DNA of 25,530 bases from Alphaproteobacteria bacterium (GTDB lineage Bacteria > Pseudomonadota > Alphaproteobacteria > Puniceispirillales > UBA1172): positions 1 through 25,530 of the forward strand of contig JALRFL010000101.1 of NCBI GenBank assembly GCA_023259875.1, read 5' to 3'. Below, in pieces: positions 7,797 to 16,294 of the stretch; positions within the stretch are counted from its first letter, which is position 1, and every line of letters begins with the position of its first letter. Made by a program: the position numbers and the translations under genes. The notes under the pieces are model-generated. The model searched no databases. It was not told the DNA's origin and worked only from the letters and a program-made list of their open reading frames with translations.

Positions 7797-8851
7797 TATG
7801 TCCTCTCTTTCGCCTTTTGTTTTACTTCACGGACAAGCCGGCGCAAAGCCGCCACTTGATATCGGAAATCAGAGACAGGCACGGCTGGAAATCCCCCCAT
7901 GACCTGATTGCTTCCCACCTGTTTCGTCACGCCGGTAAGACCAACGAACAAATTATCATCACCAATGGTGACATGATCTGCTACCTTTACCGCAGGGCCA
8001 AGAATGTTGCGGCAACCTATTTTCACCGAACCGGCGATGCCAGCCCTTGCGCACATGATCGTTCCATCACCAATAGTGACATTATGGGCAATATTGCAAT
8101 GGCTATCAATCATCACCCGTGCGCCAATGATCGTGTTATCCAGCATACCCCTATCAATTGTACACTTAGGGCCAATATAGCTATGATCACCAATGCTGAC
8201 GCCGCCAATATGGGTCACCAGATGGTTTTCCCCATCATCGGTGAGGCCAAAACCTGCTTGGCCTATGACAACCCCTGCCCCGATAACAACATGATCGCCA
8301 ACAGATGCGTTCATGATCACTGTGTTTGCCATAACCAGCGTATCATGGCCAATGACCACATGATCAGCAATCACAACCCCTGATTTGATGATGGTATTAT
8401 CACCAAGAACAACACCGCGCCCAATTTGAACAAAACTGTCAATCTGAACATTCTGGCCTATTTTGGCATCAGGGCTGATATCCACCATAGGGTGAATGTG
8501 GCCGGTGGAAATTTCTGGGGGATACATGGCGGCAAGCAAGGCAGAAAACCGGTCTTTCGGATGGTCGACGACAATATAGATTGGTCCGGCCGGGGCTTCA
8601 TTAACCATATCCTCACCAATCAAGCAGACCACTCCAGCGGCTTTGGACAAATGGCTTAATGCCTTTGCCTGATTGGCAAAACACACGCTGCCAGACTCAG
8701 CTTCGGACAAAGACGAGGCCTTCGTGATCTGATGATGTTTTTGATTATCCGCGTCTGCAAGGGTAAGCAAACGGCCAGATAACAATTGGGTTGCCTCTGC
8801 CACCGATAAGGATATTTTCGCCGATGTCGATGTCGGTTTCGCGGCAGGCAT
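7796..8851 (-). CDS. lpxD: UDP-3-O-acylglucosamine N-acyltransferase
   Basis: Adds the second, N-linked hydroxyacyl chain to UDP-3-O-acylglucosamine. The 351 residues show an N-terminal uridine-binding domain (to about residue 115, with AESGSVCFANQ). A long left-handed beta-helix of hexapeptide repeats follows (about 120-315), then a C-terminal helix ending in basic residues. The catalytic histidine is His-256 in IAHNVTIG, equivalent to His-239 of E. coli LpxD. FGLTDDGE in GQAGFGLTDDGENH matches the substrate-facing loop GFGF of the family. Both ends join neighbours by one-base TAATG overlaps (skp upstream, fabZ downstream). The repeats give a long open antisense frame here that is not a gene. 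Confidence 0.97.
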   Translation of the reverse strand: MPAAKPTSTSAKISLSVAEATQLLSGRLLTLADADNQKHHQITKASSLSEAESGSVCFANQAKALSHLSKAAGVVCLIGEDMVNEAPAGPIYIVVDHPKDRFSALLAAMYPPEISTGHIHPMVDISPDAKIGQNVQIDSFVQIGRGVVLGDNTIIKSGVVIADHVVIGHDTLVMANTVIMNASVGDHVVIGAGVVIGQAGFGLTDDGENHLVTHIGGVSIGDHSYIGPKCTIDRGMLDNTIIGARVMIDSHCNIAHNVTIGDGTIMCARAGIAGSVKIGCRNILGPAVKVADHVTIGDDNLFVGLTGVTKQVGSNQVMGGFPAVPVSDFRYQVAALRRLVREVKQKAKERT

Positions 8852-9498
8852 TAATTATCCTTATTCGTAAAGGTAATTTTCATATCTTTGGTGCGCTCAT
8901 TTAACCGTCTTAAGGCTTCGGCGGATATATCAATGTCCGTTTCAAAAAGCACAACATTCTGCTTTTGCATCACCAAGACATAGCCTTCTTCTGTGGCGAT
9001 TTCAGAAATGATTTTCAAGAGCAACTGGCGGATTTGATCATTGGCTTCTTTTAAGGCGATATCAAAGCTTTGCCTTTGCCTTTGAATCTTTTGCTGAAGC
9101 ACGATGACACGGTTTTCAAAGGCTTGCAAACGGCGATCAAACTCTGCCTCCTCAAGGATGGGGCGCTGAGCGTTGAGGTCTTCTTCGGCGGCGCGTAATT
9201 CGCTTTGCTCATCCTCAATCGTTATTTGAAACTTTTGGTTTTCTTCATCAATCACAGCTCTGATTTTGATCATGGCTGCAGATTGCCCTAACACGCCATT
9301 AATATCCACAACGCCAATTTTCATTGGCTGCGGGGCAGTTGTATCTTGCGCTACGGCAGGTTGGCTCACCGCCATAAGCATAACCATTGTCATATAAGCC
9401 ATCATTAACAAAGCCGCATGGCGGCTAAGCACAAAGGCCTTATGGCGAAGGTCATGCCATGATATCGGCAGATCTGTGATTGCGGTCAACGCAGACAT
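8851..9498 (-). CDS. skp: Skp/OmpH-family periplasmic chaperone
   Basis: Periplasmic chaperone that holds unfolded outer-membrane proteins on the way to BamA. The 215-residue protein has an unusually long basic N-terminal stretch. The hydrophobic signal segment (about residues 29-45) follows and ends in SQPAVA, a good signal peptidase I site. The mature start QDTTAPQPMKIGVVDINGVL carries the family beta-strand. Residues about 80-165 are charged, rich in Glu, Gln and Arg, and predicted coiled coil, as in the tentacles of Skp. The C-terminal VLFETDIDISAEALRRLNE is typical of OmpH proteins. The ATG overlaps the bamA stop by one base (TAATG). An internal Met in the signal region could be an alternative start, but the coupling favours the one given. 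Confidence 0.93.
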   Translation of the reverse strand: MSALTAITDLPISWHDLRHKAFVLSRHAALLMMAYMTMVMLMAVSQPAVAQDTTAPQPMKIGVVDINGVLGQSAAMIKIRAVIDEENQKFQITIEDEQSELRAAEEDLNAQRPILEEAEFDRRLQAFENRVIVLQQKIQRQRQSFDIALKEANDQIRQLLLKIISEIATEEGYVLVMQKQNVVLFETDIDISAEALRRLNERTKDMKITFTNKDN

Positions 9499-11765
9499 TA
9501 GAAGCGACCCCCAAAGCTAAACTGGAAGCTTTGGGTTTCATCATAGCTTTCCTCAGTGATTGGCATAGTCCAAGCAAAGGTCAGTGGCCCAATAGCCGTA
9601 TCCCAGAAAAATCCATACCCAAAAGTAGATCGCATACTATTATCATCCGCCCCGGTTACTCCGGTGCCATCATCGACACCCCAAAGTGACCCAAAATCAT
9701 AAAAGACGGTCCACCGCACGGATAAATCTGGATCAAGACCCAAATCAGAAACAAGGTTTATGCTACCGGAATAATATTGATTTCCGCCGACGGCAGAGTC
9801 ATCGCCCGTATCACGAGGGCCAATACCGTCACGCTTAAAACCGCGAATATCACGACCACCAATAACAAATCGGTTTGATCGTGAGACATTTTCACCAAGA
9901 CCATCGACGACACCGATTGATCCATCGAAGCCCAAGACCGCGCGCTTGAACGCAAAGGGCATGAAATATTGGCCCCTTACCGTTGATTTGATGTATTGCA
10001 CATCACCGCCAAGCCCTGAGATGCTGTTAGACAGTCTCCAATAATGGCCTTCTCTCGGATCAAACCGGTTATCACGCTTATCTTGAGACAGAGCATAGCC
10101 AATCTCAGATATAATTTTGCCACCTTCATCACCACTGGTGGATGTTGCTGTGGTGGAACTGCTAGTGGTTTGAGTTTCGGCTAAGAGATAGCTGATGCGG
10201 TGATAATAATTGTCACGGGCACGAAAGCCCACTGCGGTATCAAATCCGGTTCTTTCAACAGTCACATTGGTATATTTATCCTCATCCCTGAAGACATCCA
10301 AGCTACCCAATAACTCCCGATCCCAAAGATAAGGTTCGGTGATACCAAGACGAAAATTGGATTTGTTTGACGATACCGCGGCATTGGCGCGAACACCGCG
10401 ACCCGTTCCAAGGAAATTGCTTTCCTCAATACCAATCTGAACAGAACCATTATCCAAAGAAGAATAGCCAAACCCAAGCGAGAAAGTGCCTGTGGATTGT
10501 TCTTCCACCGTCACATCAATGACCGACTGGTCGGATTGCGTTCCCGGCAACACTTTGCTCTGAACATTAGAAAAATATCCAAGGTTGCGAATGTTTCGGA
10601 TAGAATTGCTCAACCGTAACTGATTAAAACTGTCGCCTTCCACAATCTCAAACCGGCGGCGGATCACGCGATCAAGCGTGCGATCATTTCCGTTAATGCG
10701 AATTTCTTCAACAAAATTGCGCTGTGCCCGGCCAATGTTAATGATCACCTTTAGCGAATTGTTTTCTTGATCCAGTTCAAAATCAGGTTCGACATTGACA
10801 AAAGCATAGCCAAATTCCCCTAATTTATCCGTTATTCTAGACAAGCTTTCATCAAGATAGCGAACATCATAAATATCCCCAACCGTGATGGTGCTTTCGC
10901 CAAGCATGGTGTCGGTGTCAACATTTTCGATATCGGAATTAATCACGACTTCGGAAACGGTATATTGCTCACCTTCATCAACATGAAAGGTCAAGATAAA
11001 GCCGCTACGATCAGGAAGCAATTCGCCCGAAGAGCGAATAACACTGAAATCCGCAAAACCGTTTTGGAGATAAAATTCACGCAGTTGCTGTTCATCTAGC
11101 GCCAGCCGAGCGGCATCATATTTGTCATTGCTTGACAAAAAGACATACCATTTCCTTTCTCTTGAGGCGATGACATTGCGCAAAGCCCTGTCGCTAAATT
11201 GCTGATTACCGATAAACTTGATTTTGCTGATCTTAATCAATGGGCCTTCGTCAACCTCAAACACCAGATCAACACGCTTATCTGGCAATTCAATAATCTT
11301 GGGTTCGATGGTGGCCGCGTAACGCCCATTCTGGCGATAAACTTCCATCAATACGGCCTTGCCATCAAGAGCAATTTTACGCGTAAACACCCGCCGTGGC
11401 CGAATATTCAAAATATCCAATAGGCGATCATCTTTGATCACATCATTGCCTTCGATATTAACGCGGTTAATGATCGGGTTTTCATCAACCACAACCACCA
11501 GATTATCCCCATCCAAACGCAAAGACACATCATGGAAAAGATCAGTGGCAAAGAGCGAGCGGATAATCCCGTTTAGCTGATCTGGTGAAATCTGATCACC
11601 AACACCAACCGGCATATAAGACCGAATAGTCGCCGGACTTACCCGTTTAGCGCCTTCAATCGTAATCTCAGATATCGTAATCGTGCCATCCTGCGCACGA
11701 ACGGCTGTTGCCATTAACAACTGAGCCATAAAAATAACAGCAACAAACCGGATCAGCTTGGACAT
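9498..11765 (-). CDS. bamA: Outer membrane protein assembly factor BamA
   Basis: Central subunit of the BAM complex, which inserts beta-barrel proteins into the outer membrane. From ATG 11765 the protein has 755 residues. A signal peptide ends in TAVRA before QDG (about residue 24). POTRA domains cover about 25-345 and an Omp85 barrel about 370-755. The barrel carries the conserved loop-6 motif as IRGF (residues 640-643; VRGF in many species) and ends in GGRF, with the C-terminal Phe used for barrel recognition. The longest frame would start at TTG 11777. I chose ATG 11765 because GAGG lies 6-7 nt before it and because the signal peptide is then complete. A promoter lies directly upstream, and skp is coupled downstream. 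Confidence 0.97.
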   Translation of the reverse strand: MSKLIRFVAVIFMAQLLMATAVRAQDGTITISEITIEGAKRVSPATIRSYMPVGVGDQISPDQLNGIIRSLFATDLFHDVSLRLDGDNLVVVVDENPIINRVNIEGNDVIKDDRLLDILNIRPRRVFTRKIALDGKAVLMEVYRQNGRYAATIEPKIIELPDKRVDLVFEVDEGPLIKISKIKFIGNQQFSDRALRNVIASRERKWYVFLSSNDKYDAARLALDEQQLREFYLQNGFADFSVIRSSGELLPDRSGFILTFHVDEGEQYTVSEVVINSDIENVDTDTMLGESTITVGDIYDVRYLDESLSRITDKLGEFGYAFVNVEPDFELDQENNSLKVIINIGRAQRNFVEEIRINGNDRTLDRVIRRRFEIVEGDSFNQLRLSNSIRNIRNLGYFSNVQSKVLPGTQSDQSVIDVTVEEQSTGTFSLGFGYSSLDNGSVQIGIEESNFLGTGRGVRANAAVSSNKSNFRLGITEPYLWDRELLGSLDVFRDEDKYTNVTVERTGFDTAVGFRARDNYYHRISYLLAETQTTSSSTTATSTSGDEGGKIISEIGYALSQDKRDNRFDPREGHYWRLSNSISGLGGDVQYIKSTVRGQYFMPFAFKRAVLGFDGSIGVVDGLGENVSRSNRFVIGGRDIRGFKRDGIGPRDTGDDSAVGGNQYYSGSINLVSDLGLDPDLSVRWTVFYDFGSLWGVDDGTGVTGADDNSMRSTFGYGFFWDTAIGPLTFAWTMPITEESYDETQSFQFSFGGRF

Positions 11766-11792
11766 CTTAAACCTCAATCATATTTCCATGAC

Positions 11793-11820
11793 AGTATAGG
11801 CTAACTGGCCTGCCAGTCAA
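11793..11820 (-). promoter_or_regulatory. Sigma-70-type promoter for the bamA-skp-lpx run
   Basis: On the minus strand a -35 box TTGACT (plus-strand 11815-11820) and a -10 box TATACT (11793-11798) are separated by 16 bases. Both are one base from the standard hexamers (TTGACA, TATAAT). Transcription would begin near 11786, about 20 nt before the bamA ATG. It is the best promoter in the 86-99 bp gap between rseP and bamA, where no intrinsic terminator for rseP is evident. The lipid A block can therefore be transcribed on its own as well as by readthrough. Confidence 0.7.
11804..11817. promoter_or_regulatory. Palindrome inside the bamA promoter, possible operator
   Basis: ACTGGC and GCCAGT form an inverted repeat with a 2-base centre. 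It covers half of the -35 box and most of the spacer of the bamA promoter. A dimeric regulator bound here would block or remodel RNA polymerase binding. No regulator is known to me for this exact sequence, so the role is inferred from position and symmetry only. Confidence 0.4.
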
Positions 11821-11863
11821 AGCACTTACGCTTTATTGCGCCTGACAAAAACCAGACGCTCTG

Positions 11864-12961
11864 CTAGCAGGATGATGTCACCCAACTAAAGATATCAAAA
11901 ACCGTCACCAACAGAATAAGACTTAAAAGAAATGCAATACCAATGCGCATCACCCATTCCTGTAAGGCAGGGGTCAGAGGACGCCGCATCATGGCCTCTA
12001 ATCCAAAAAAGGTAAGATGCCCACCATCAAGCGCAGGAACAGGAAGCAGGTTAATAAATCCAAGATTAATGGAAAGCGCCGCAATCAACAGAAAAAACCG
12101 AACCAATTGGCGTTCCTCTACGGCTTGTTTTGCCGCCGCCCCAGTGATTTCCGCAATTTTCACAGGGCCGCCCATTTCCCCTTTATTGGCCTGCCCTGTC
12201 ACCAGACGCCCAAGCCCACGCAACATTGCCATAGATAAGAGATAACTTTCTTTGCCAGCAGCCACGATGGACTGACCCAAACCTAGGGTGGCAATTTCAC
12301 CGCTCGTATTAATGACCCCAAGCTGACCATATTGTGCGCCGCTACATTCTTGGGTAATCACGCTTGGCGTGACCATGATATCCATTTCTCTGCCATCACG
12401 GCGGATCACCACAGACAATTCACGCCCAGGGTTTTCTGCAACTAGCATACGCAAATCATTAAAATCGGTAATTCGGTAGGCATTAATGCTGATAATGCGG
12501 TCACCCGGAATGAATCCGGCCTGTTCGGCGGCACCACCTTCGACCAAATCATCAACAACAGGCGGCGCTATAGGCTTACCAATAGTCATAAAAATCACAG
12601 CAAAAATGGCAATGCCGAGAATGAAATTCGCAATCGGCCCCATGGCAACAATAAAGGCACGCTGGCCTAAAGATGCCCCCATAAAACTGCCTTCCTCATG
12701 GCTTTGTTCTGGATCAGGGATGCCGGACGGGTCTTTGTCACCGCGCATCCGAACATAACCGCCCAGAGGAATAGCCGAAAATCGCCAGCGCGTACCATAA
12801 CGGTCATGCCATCCAAACACTTCTTTGCCAAAACCAACAGAAAACACCTCAACATAAACACCTGATCGTCTTGCCGCCCAGAAATGCCCCCATTCGTGGA
12901 CAAAAACAATCAGCGTCAGGACAAACAAAAATCCAGTGATATAGATCACAACATCCAGCAT
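11864..12961 (-). CDS. rseP: RseP-type site-2 zinc metalloprotease
   Basis: Inner-membrane protease that cuts membrane segments of anti-sigma factors and leftover signal peptides. The zinc site HEWGH (His-22, Glu-23, His-26) lies in the first membrane segment, and the third zinc ligand is Asp-312 in VPALDGGH. One PDZ domain (about residues 120-205, with AEQAGFIPGDRIISINAYRI) lies between the membrane segments. E. coli RseP has two PDZ domains and 450 residues; 365 with one PDZ is usual in Alphaproteobacteria. Four membrane segments can be seen. The ATG directly follows the dxr stop with no gap (TAAATG), implying coupled translation. Placement next to bamA links it to envelope stress control, but its substrates here are unknown. 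Confidence 0.95.
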   Translation of the reverse strand: MLDVVIYITGFLFVLTLIVFVHEWGHFWAARRSGVYVEVFSVGFGKEVFGWHDRYGTRWRFSAIPLGGYVRMRGDKDPSGIPDPEQSHEEGSFMGASLGQRAFIVAMGPIANFILGIAIFAVIFMTIGKPIAPPVVDDLVEGGAAEQAGFIPGDRIISINAYRITDFNDLRMLVAENPGRELSVVIRRDGREMDIMVTPSVITQECSGAQYGQLGVINTSGEIATLGLGQSIVAAGKESYLLSMAMLRGLGRLVTGQANKGEMGGPVKIAEITGAAAKQAVEERQLVRFFLLIAALSINLGFINLLPVPALDGGHLTFFGLEAMMRRPLTPALQEWVMRIGIAFLLSLILLVTVFDIFSWVTSSC

Positions 12962-14158
12962 TTATTTTCCCTTTTTGGCTATCCATGATCGGGTAACGGC
13001 CATGGCTTCATCATTGCTATCTAACACAGATTCTAAACTGATTTCCTTGCCTACAGACATAACAGAAAGCGTATGTTCAACGCTAGCCATGATATCGGCA
13101 AAACCAATCTGGTGCTGAAGAAACGCCGTGACCGCCACCTCATTTGCGGCGTTCATGATACATGGCGCTAATCCGCCTTGCCGCCATGCTTGTCTTGCCA
13201 ATTCCACCGACGGAAACCGCGCCGGATCAAGCGGCATAAAATCTAGTTTTGAAAAATCCAATTTTGGGTGATCTGTTGCGTCTTGAGACTCTGCTAGCCA
13301 TGGCAACCGGTCAGGCCATGCCAAAACATAAGACAATGGCACACGCATATCCGCAGGCCCAAGTTGCGCCAAGGTACTGCCATCAGAATAAGTGATCATC
13401 CCATGAATGACAGATTGCGGATGTACCATCACCTCAACCTGATGTTCCGGCAAATCGAAAAGGACACAAGCCTCAATGATCTCAAGGCCTTTATTCATCA
13501 TGGTCGCCGAATCAATGCTGATCTTTGGCCCCATTGACCAGCGCGGATGACGCAACGCCTGTTCAGCAGTGATATGGGGGAAATCTTCAATCGGGGTTGT
13601 TAAAAACGGCCCCCCTGATGCGGTGAGAGTAATGTGACTGATGGTTTTCACATGGCGTTCATACCATACTTGAAAAATTGCGTTATGCTCTGAATCTGTT
13701 GGCAGAATGATGCCGTCATAACGCTGACAAGTATCTTTGAGAAGCGCGCCTGCCGCGACCAACGATTCCTTATTCGCAATAGCAAGGGTTCCGCCATGTT
13801 GCAAAACCCTTAAACTCGGCAAAAGACCAGCAATGCCGCTTATCCCATTTACCGTCAGATCAATATCTTCATCAAGACAAGACAGCAAAGCCGCATCCCC
13901 CTGATGCAGGTGGATATCGGTTTCAGACAAGCGTGATTCTAGCAAAGGGAAGGCTTCAGAGCCGGTCAACACCACATGGCGTGGACGATGCTGCAAAGCC
14001 AATTCGGCTAACGCTTCGGCGTTATGATGGGCGGCCAACACCATAATCTCATAACGGTCAGGGTATCGGCCAACAATGTCCAGTACCGAACGCCCAATAG
14101 ACCCCGTTGCCCCTAATACCGCAAGCGATGTCTTAGCCCGCTCTGTCATCCCAACCAT
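12962..14158 (-). CDS. dxr: 1-deoxy-D-xylulose 5-phosphate reductoisomerase
   Basis: Second enzyme of the MEP isoprenoid pathway: converts DXP to MEP using NADPH and a divalent metal. It supplies precursors that UppS, two genes upstream, turns into undecaprenyl diphosphate. The 398 residues include the NADPH fold LGATGSIGRS near the start and ANKESLVAAG. The metal and substrate sites follow in PTDSEHNAIFQ, SGGPF, and HPRWSMGPKISIDSATMMNK, with NAANEVAV near the C-terminus. The given ATG overlaps cdsA by 13 bases. The ATG at 14149 (protein beginning MTERAK) would give a neat 4-base ATGA overlap with the cdsA stop and is just as likely. Confidence 0.96.
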   Translation of the reverse strand: MVGMTERAKTSLAVLGATGSIGRSVLDIVGRYPDRYEIMVLAAHHNAEALAELALQHRPRHVVLTGSEAFPLLESRLSETDIHLHQGDAALLSCLDEDIDLTVNGISGIAGLLPSLRVLQHGGTLAIANKESLVAAGALLKDTCQRYDGIILPTDSEHNAIFQVWYERHVKTISHITLTASGGPFLTTPIEDFPHITAEQALRHPRWSMGPKISIDSATMMNKGLEIIEACVLFDLPEHQVEVMVHPQSVIHGMITYSDGSTLAQLGPADMRVPLSYVLAWPDRLPWLAESQDATDHPKLDFSKLDFMPLDPARFPSVELARQAWRQGGLAPCIMNAANEVAVTAFLQHQIGFADIMASVEHTLSVMSVGKEISLESVLDSNDEAMAVTRSWIAKKGK

Positions 14159-14943
14159 CCCATTGATAGAAGGGCATAAAGCAAAGGCACGGCCAAAACC
14201 GAGCCATCAAAACGATCCAGAAGGCCGCCATGACCCGGCAAGATTTGTCCCATATCTTTGATCTGATGCCGGCGCTTAAACCAAGATTCCATCAAATCCC
14301 CAAGAATTGACACTGCCCCAATCCCCAAGGCAAAAAGCACCGGCCACATGGGTGTATCATACCAAAGGCTATAGATGGCAAAGGGCAAAGGGCTAAAGAT
14401 CACGCCTGCTATGGCACCGCTCCATGTCTTAGCAGGGCTAATCGCTGGGCATAATTTCGGCCCGCCAAATTGTCGCCCGGCAAGATAACCCATGGTGTCC
14501 ACCACCGCCACCGTCAACAAGCAAAGCGCCAACCATATGCCGCCAAACTCAACTGCTAACAACTGAACCAGTGACCAGCCTAAAACGGAAAGACCTATCA
14601 TCATGATGATGCCGGAAACATGACGAAAAACAAAAATACCGATTACCACAAGCGCAGACCAAGCAAGGGTTTGCATCATCATAAGGGCAGAGATATGCCA
14701 TTCCAATTTTATTCCCAGAAACGCAAGCAGTGCAGGAAGCCCAATGGCAAAAAGAGCCATAAGAGACAGCCCATCAATGCGGTCATTCTTGACCGAAAGA
14801 AATAACTCCCACCCCATAAAAAGAACAAAACTCATGGCTAAGATCATGGCCGGAACACCGCCCATCATCAGCACCAATAGCAGGGGAAGCAGAATAACAG
14901 CGGTGATCAGGCGGCTAAAGGTTTCCTTCTGATTGATGGCCAT
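14146..14943 (-). CDS. cdsA: Phosphatidate cytidylyltransferase
   Basis: Makes CDP-diacylglycerol from phosphatidic acid and CTP in the inner membrane, the branch point for phospholipids. The 265-residue protein is mostly hydrophobic, with about seven or eight membrane segments. Near its C-terminus it holds the CDS signature: SWFKRRHQIKDMGQ followed by LPGHGGLLDRFDG, including the Lys-Arg, Lys-Asp and His-Gly-Gly-x2-Asp-Arg-x-Asp positions. An upstream part of the active region is SPAKTWSGAIAG. It sits between uppS (29-bp gap) and dxr (overlapping), the order seen in many Proteobacteria. Confidence 0.96.
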   Translation of the reverse strand: MAINQKETFSRLITAVILLPLLLVLMMGGVPAMILAMSFVLFMGWELFLSVKNDRIDGLSLMALFAIGLPALLAFLGIKLEWHISALMMMQTLAWSALVVIGIFVFRHVSGIIMMIGLSVLGWSLVQLLAVEFGGIWLALCLLTVAVVDTMGYLAGRQFGGPKLCPAISPAKTWSGAIAGVIFSPLPFAIYSLWYDTPMWPVLFALGIGAVSILGDLMESWFKRRHQIKDMGQILPGHGGLLDRFDGSVLAVPLLYALLSMGWLG

Positions 14944-14972
14944 TAGTTAACACGCTCTGCTCTCATCCTTGG

Positions 14973-15713
14973 TTAGCCTGCTGATCCGGTTTTTTGATCA
15001 GTCAGCATGGCATCACCGCCAAAACGCCTTTCTCTGTCGCTATAATCCAACAGCACCTTATCCAATTCTGCTGGGGTAAAATCTGGCCATAATGGCTCAA
15101 CGAAACTCATCTCCGCATAGGCCAATTCCCACAGCATAAAGTTAGAAACGCGCTTTTCGTTGCTGGTTCTGATCAAAAGATCAACTGGTGGAAGTGAGGC
15201 GGTTTCAAGATTGGCTTTCACAACATCTGGGGTAATATCGTCTTCGTTTAGCCTGCCGGCTTTGATTAGGGCGTTGATCTGGCGTGCGGCATTGACGATA
15301 TCCGACTTGCCGCCATAATTCAGCGCCACGGTCAGGTTAAGACCTGTGTTTTCTTTTGACCGGTCAACCAAATCATGGACTGAGCGTTGAATACGGGTTG
15401 GAAACCGCGAGGTATCACCAATCACACGCAAACGGATATTTTTATCAATTAACTTCTGCCCTTTGCGATCAAGAAAATAACGGAAAACACTAAAGATATC
15501 GGTGACTTCCTTTTCTGGACGCTTCCAATTTTCAGTTGAAAACGCAAACAAGGTTAGCCATGGAATGCCGCAGTGTTGAGCGTGTTCGGCAATGGATTCA
15601 ACCGCTGTTGTGCCCTGCATATGGCCAGCCTTTGCCGGAAGGCCGCGTTGGCTGGCCCAGCGCCGGTTGCCATCCATGATAATGGCCAAATGATGCGGAA
15701 CAGTATTTTTCAT
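14973..15713 (-). CDS. uppS: Undecaprenyl (di-trans, poly-cis) diphosphate synthase
   Basis: Cis-prenyltransferase that adds isopentenyl units to farnesyl diphosphate, giving the C55 carrier lipid for peptidoglycan and O-antigen. At 246 residues it has the family length. The N-terminal IIMDGNRRWA holds the catalytic Asp-14, FAFSTENWKRP is motif III, and the C-terminal IRTSNEKRVSNFMLW keeps the Arg, Glu and Arg that bind IPP diphosphate. In this motif Asn stands where many enzymes have Gly (TGGE or TSGE), which I regard as lineage variation. The start ATG 15713 lies 11 bp after the frr stop, where two TAG codons occur in tandem in the frr frame. Confidence 0.96.
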   Translation of the reverse strand: MKNTVPHHLAIIMDGNRRWASQRGLPAKAGHMQGTTAVESIAEHAQHCGIPWLTLFAFSTENWKRPEKEVTDIFSVFRYFLDRKGQKLIDKNIRLRVIGDTSRFPTRIQRSVHDLVDRSKENTGLNLTVALNYGGKSDIVNAARQINALIKAGRLNEDDITPDVVKANLETASLPPVDLLIRTSNEKRVSNFMLWELAYAEMSFVEPLWPDFTPAELDKVLLDYSDRERRFGGDAMLTDQKTGSAG

Positions 15714-15724
15714 TGCTAACTCTA

Positions 15725-16279
15725 CTAAACGGTTTTGATATCTTTTTCTTTGCTTGCCAACAATTCATCCACTTTACTGACATTTTCATCCGTAAGTTTT
15801 TGTATTTTTGCTTCTAGGCCATGGCGTTCATCTTCGCCATAATCACCATCTTTTTCCCCTTTGCGCACCTGTTCAATCGCATCGCGGCGCACATTGCGAA
15901 TAGACACTCTTGCCGCTTCGGCATATTTGCCTGCCACCTTGGCTAATTCTTCGCGCCGTTCGGATGATAAATCCGGCACTGGAATCCGGATCAGACTGCC
16001 TTCGGCTTGGGGATTAAGCCCTAGATCCGATACTCTGATAGCTTTTTCCACCGCGGCTGTCATGGATTGATCCCAAACCTGAACCGTTAGCAAGCGTGCT
16101 TCGGGCACAGAGATATTGCCCACCTGATTAATGGGCATTTTCGCGCCATAAGCATCAACCGTGATTGGCTCCAGCATACCAGCAGACGCACGACCAGTTC
16201 TCAGCCCTTGAAACTCCGTTTCCAATGCGGCGATAGCGCCTTGCATACGCCTTTTTGTGTCATCCAGATTTAAGCTCAT
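15725..16279 (-). CDS. frr: Ribosome recycling factor
   Basis: Splits post-termination ribosomes together with EF-G. The protein has 184 residues, as usual (E. coli 185). It shows the N-terminal helix ending TEFQGLRTGRASAGMLEPI, the middle domain with YGAKMPINQVGNISVPEARL, and the C-terminal helices with RRDAIEQVRK and KIQKLTDENVSKVDELLASKEK. A GGAG ribosome-binding site lies 8 nt before ATG 16279, in the 15-bp gap after pyrH. The pyrH-frr order is nearly universal in bacteria. Confidence 0.98.
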   Translation of the reverse strand: MSLNLDDTKRRMQGAIAALETEFQGLRTGRASAGMLEPITVDAYGAKMPINQVGNISVPEARLLTVQVWDQSMTAAVEKAIRVSDLGLNPQAEGSLIRIPVPDLSSERREELAKVAGKYAEAARVSIRNVRRDAIEQVRKGEKDGDYGEDERHGLEAKIQKLTDENVSKVDELLASKEKDIKTV

Positions 16280-16294
16280 ACCTGTGTCTCCTTG

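Noticed and set aside
7817..8383. A 188-codon plus-strand frame opposite lpxD
   Set aside because: It is the antisense reading of the lpxD hexapeptide repeats, whose biased codons avoid antisense stops. The product is His-, Asn- and Met-rich with no family, and there is no ribosome-binding site of note.
6521..8851. Possible tandem DNA repeats in the lpxA and lpxD region
   Set aside because: The periodicity reflects protein hexapeptide repeats of the beta-helix and not nucleotide-level duplication. No DNA unit is repeated exactly over a useful length.
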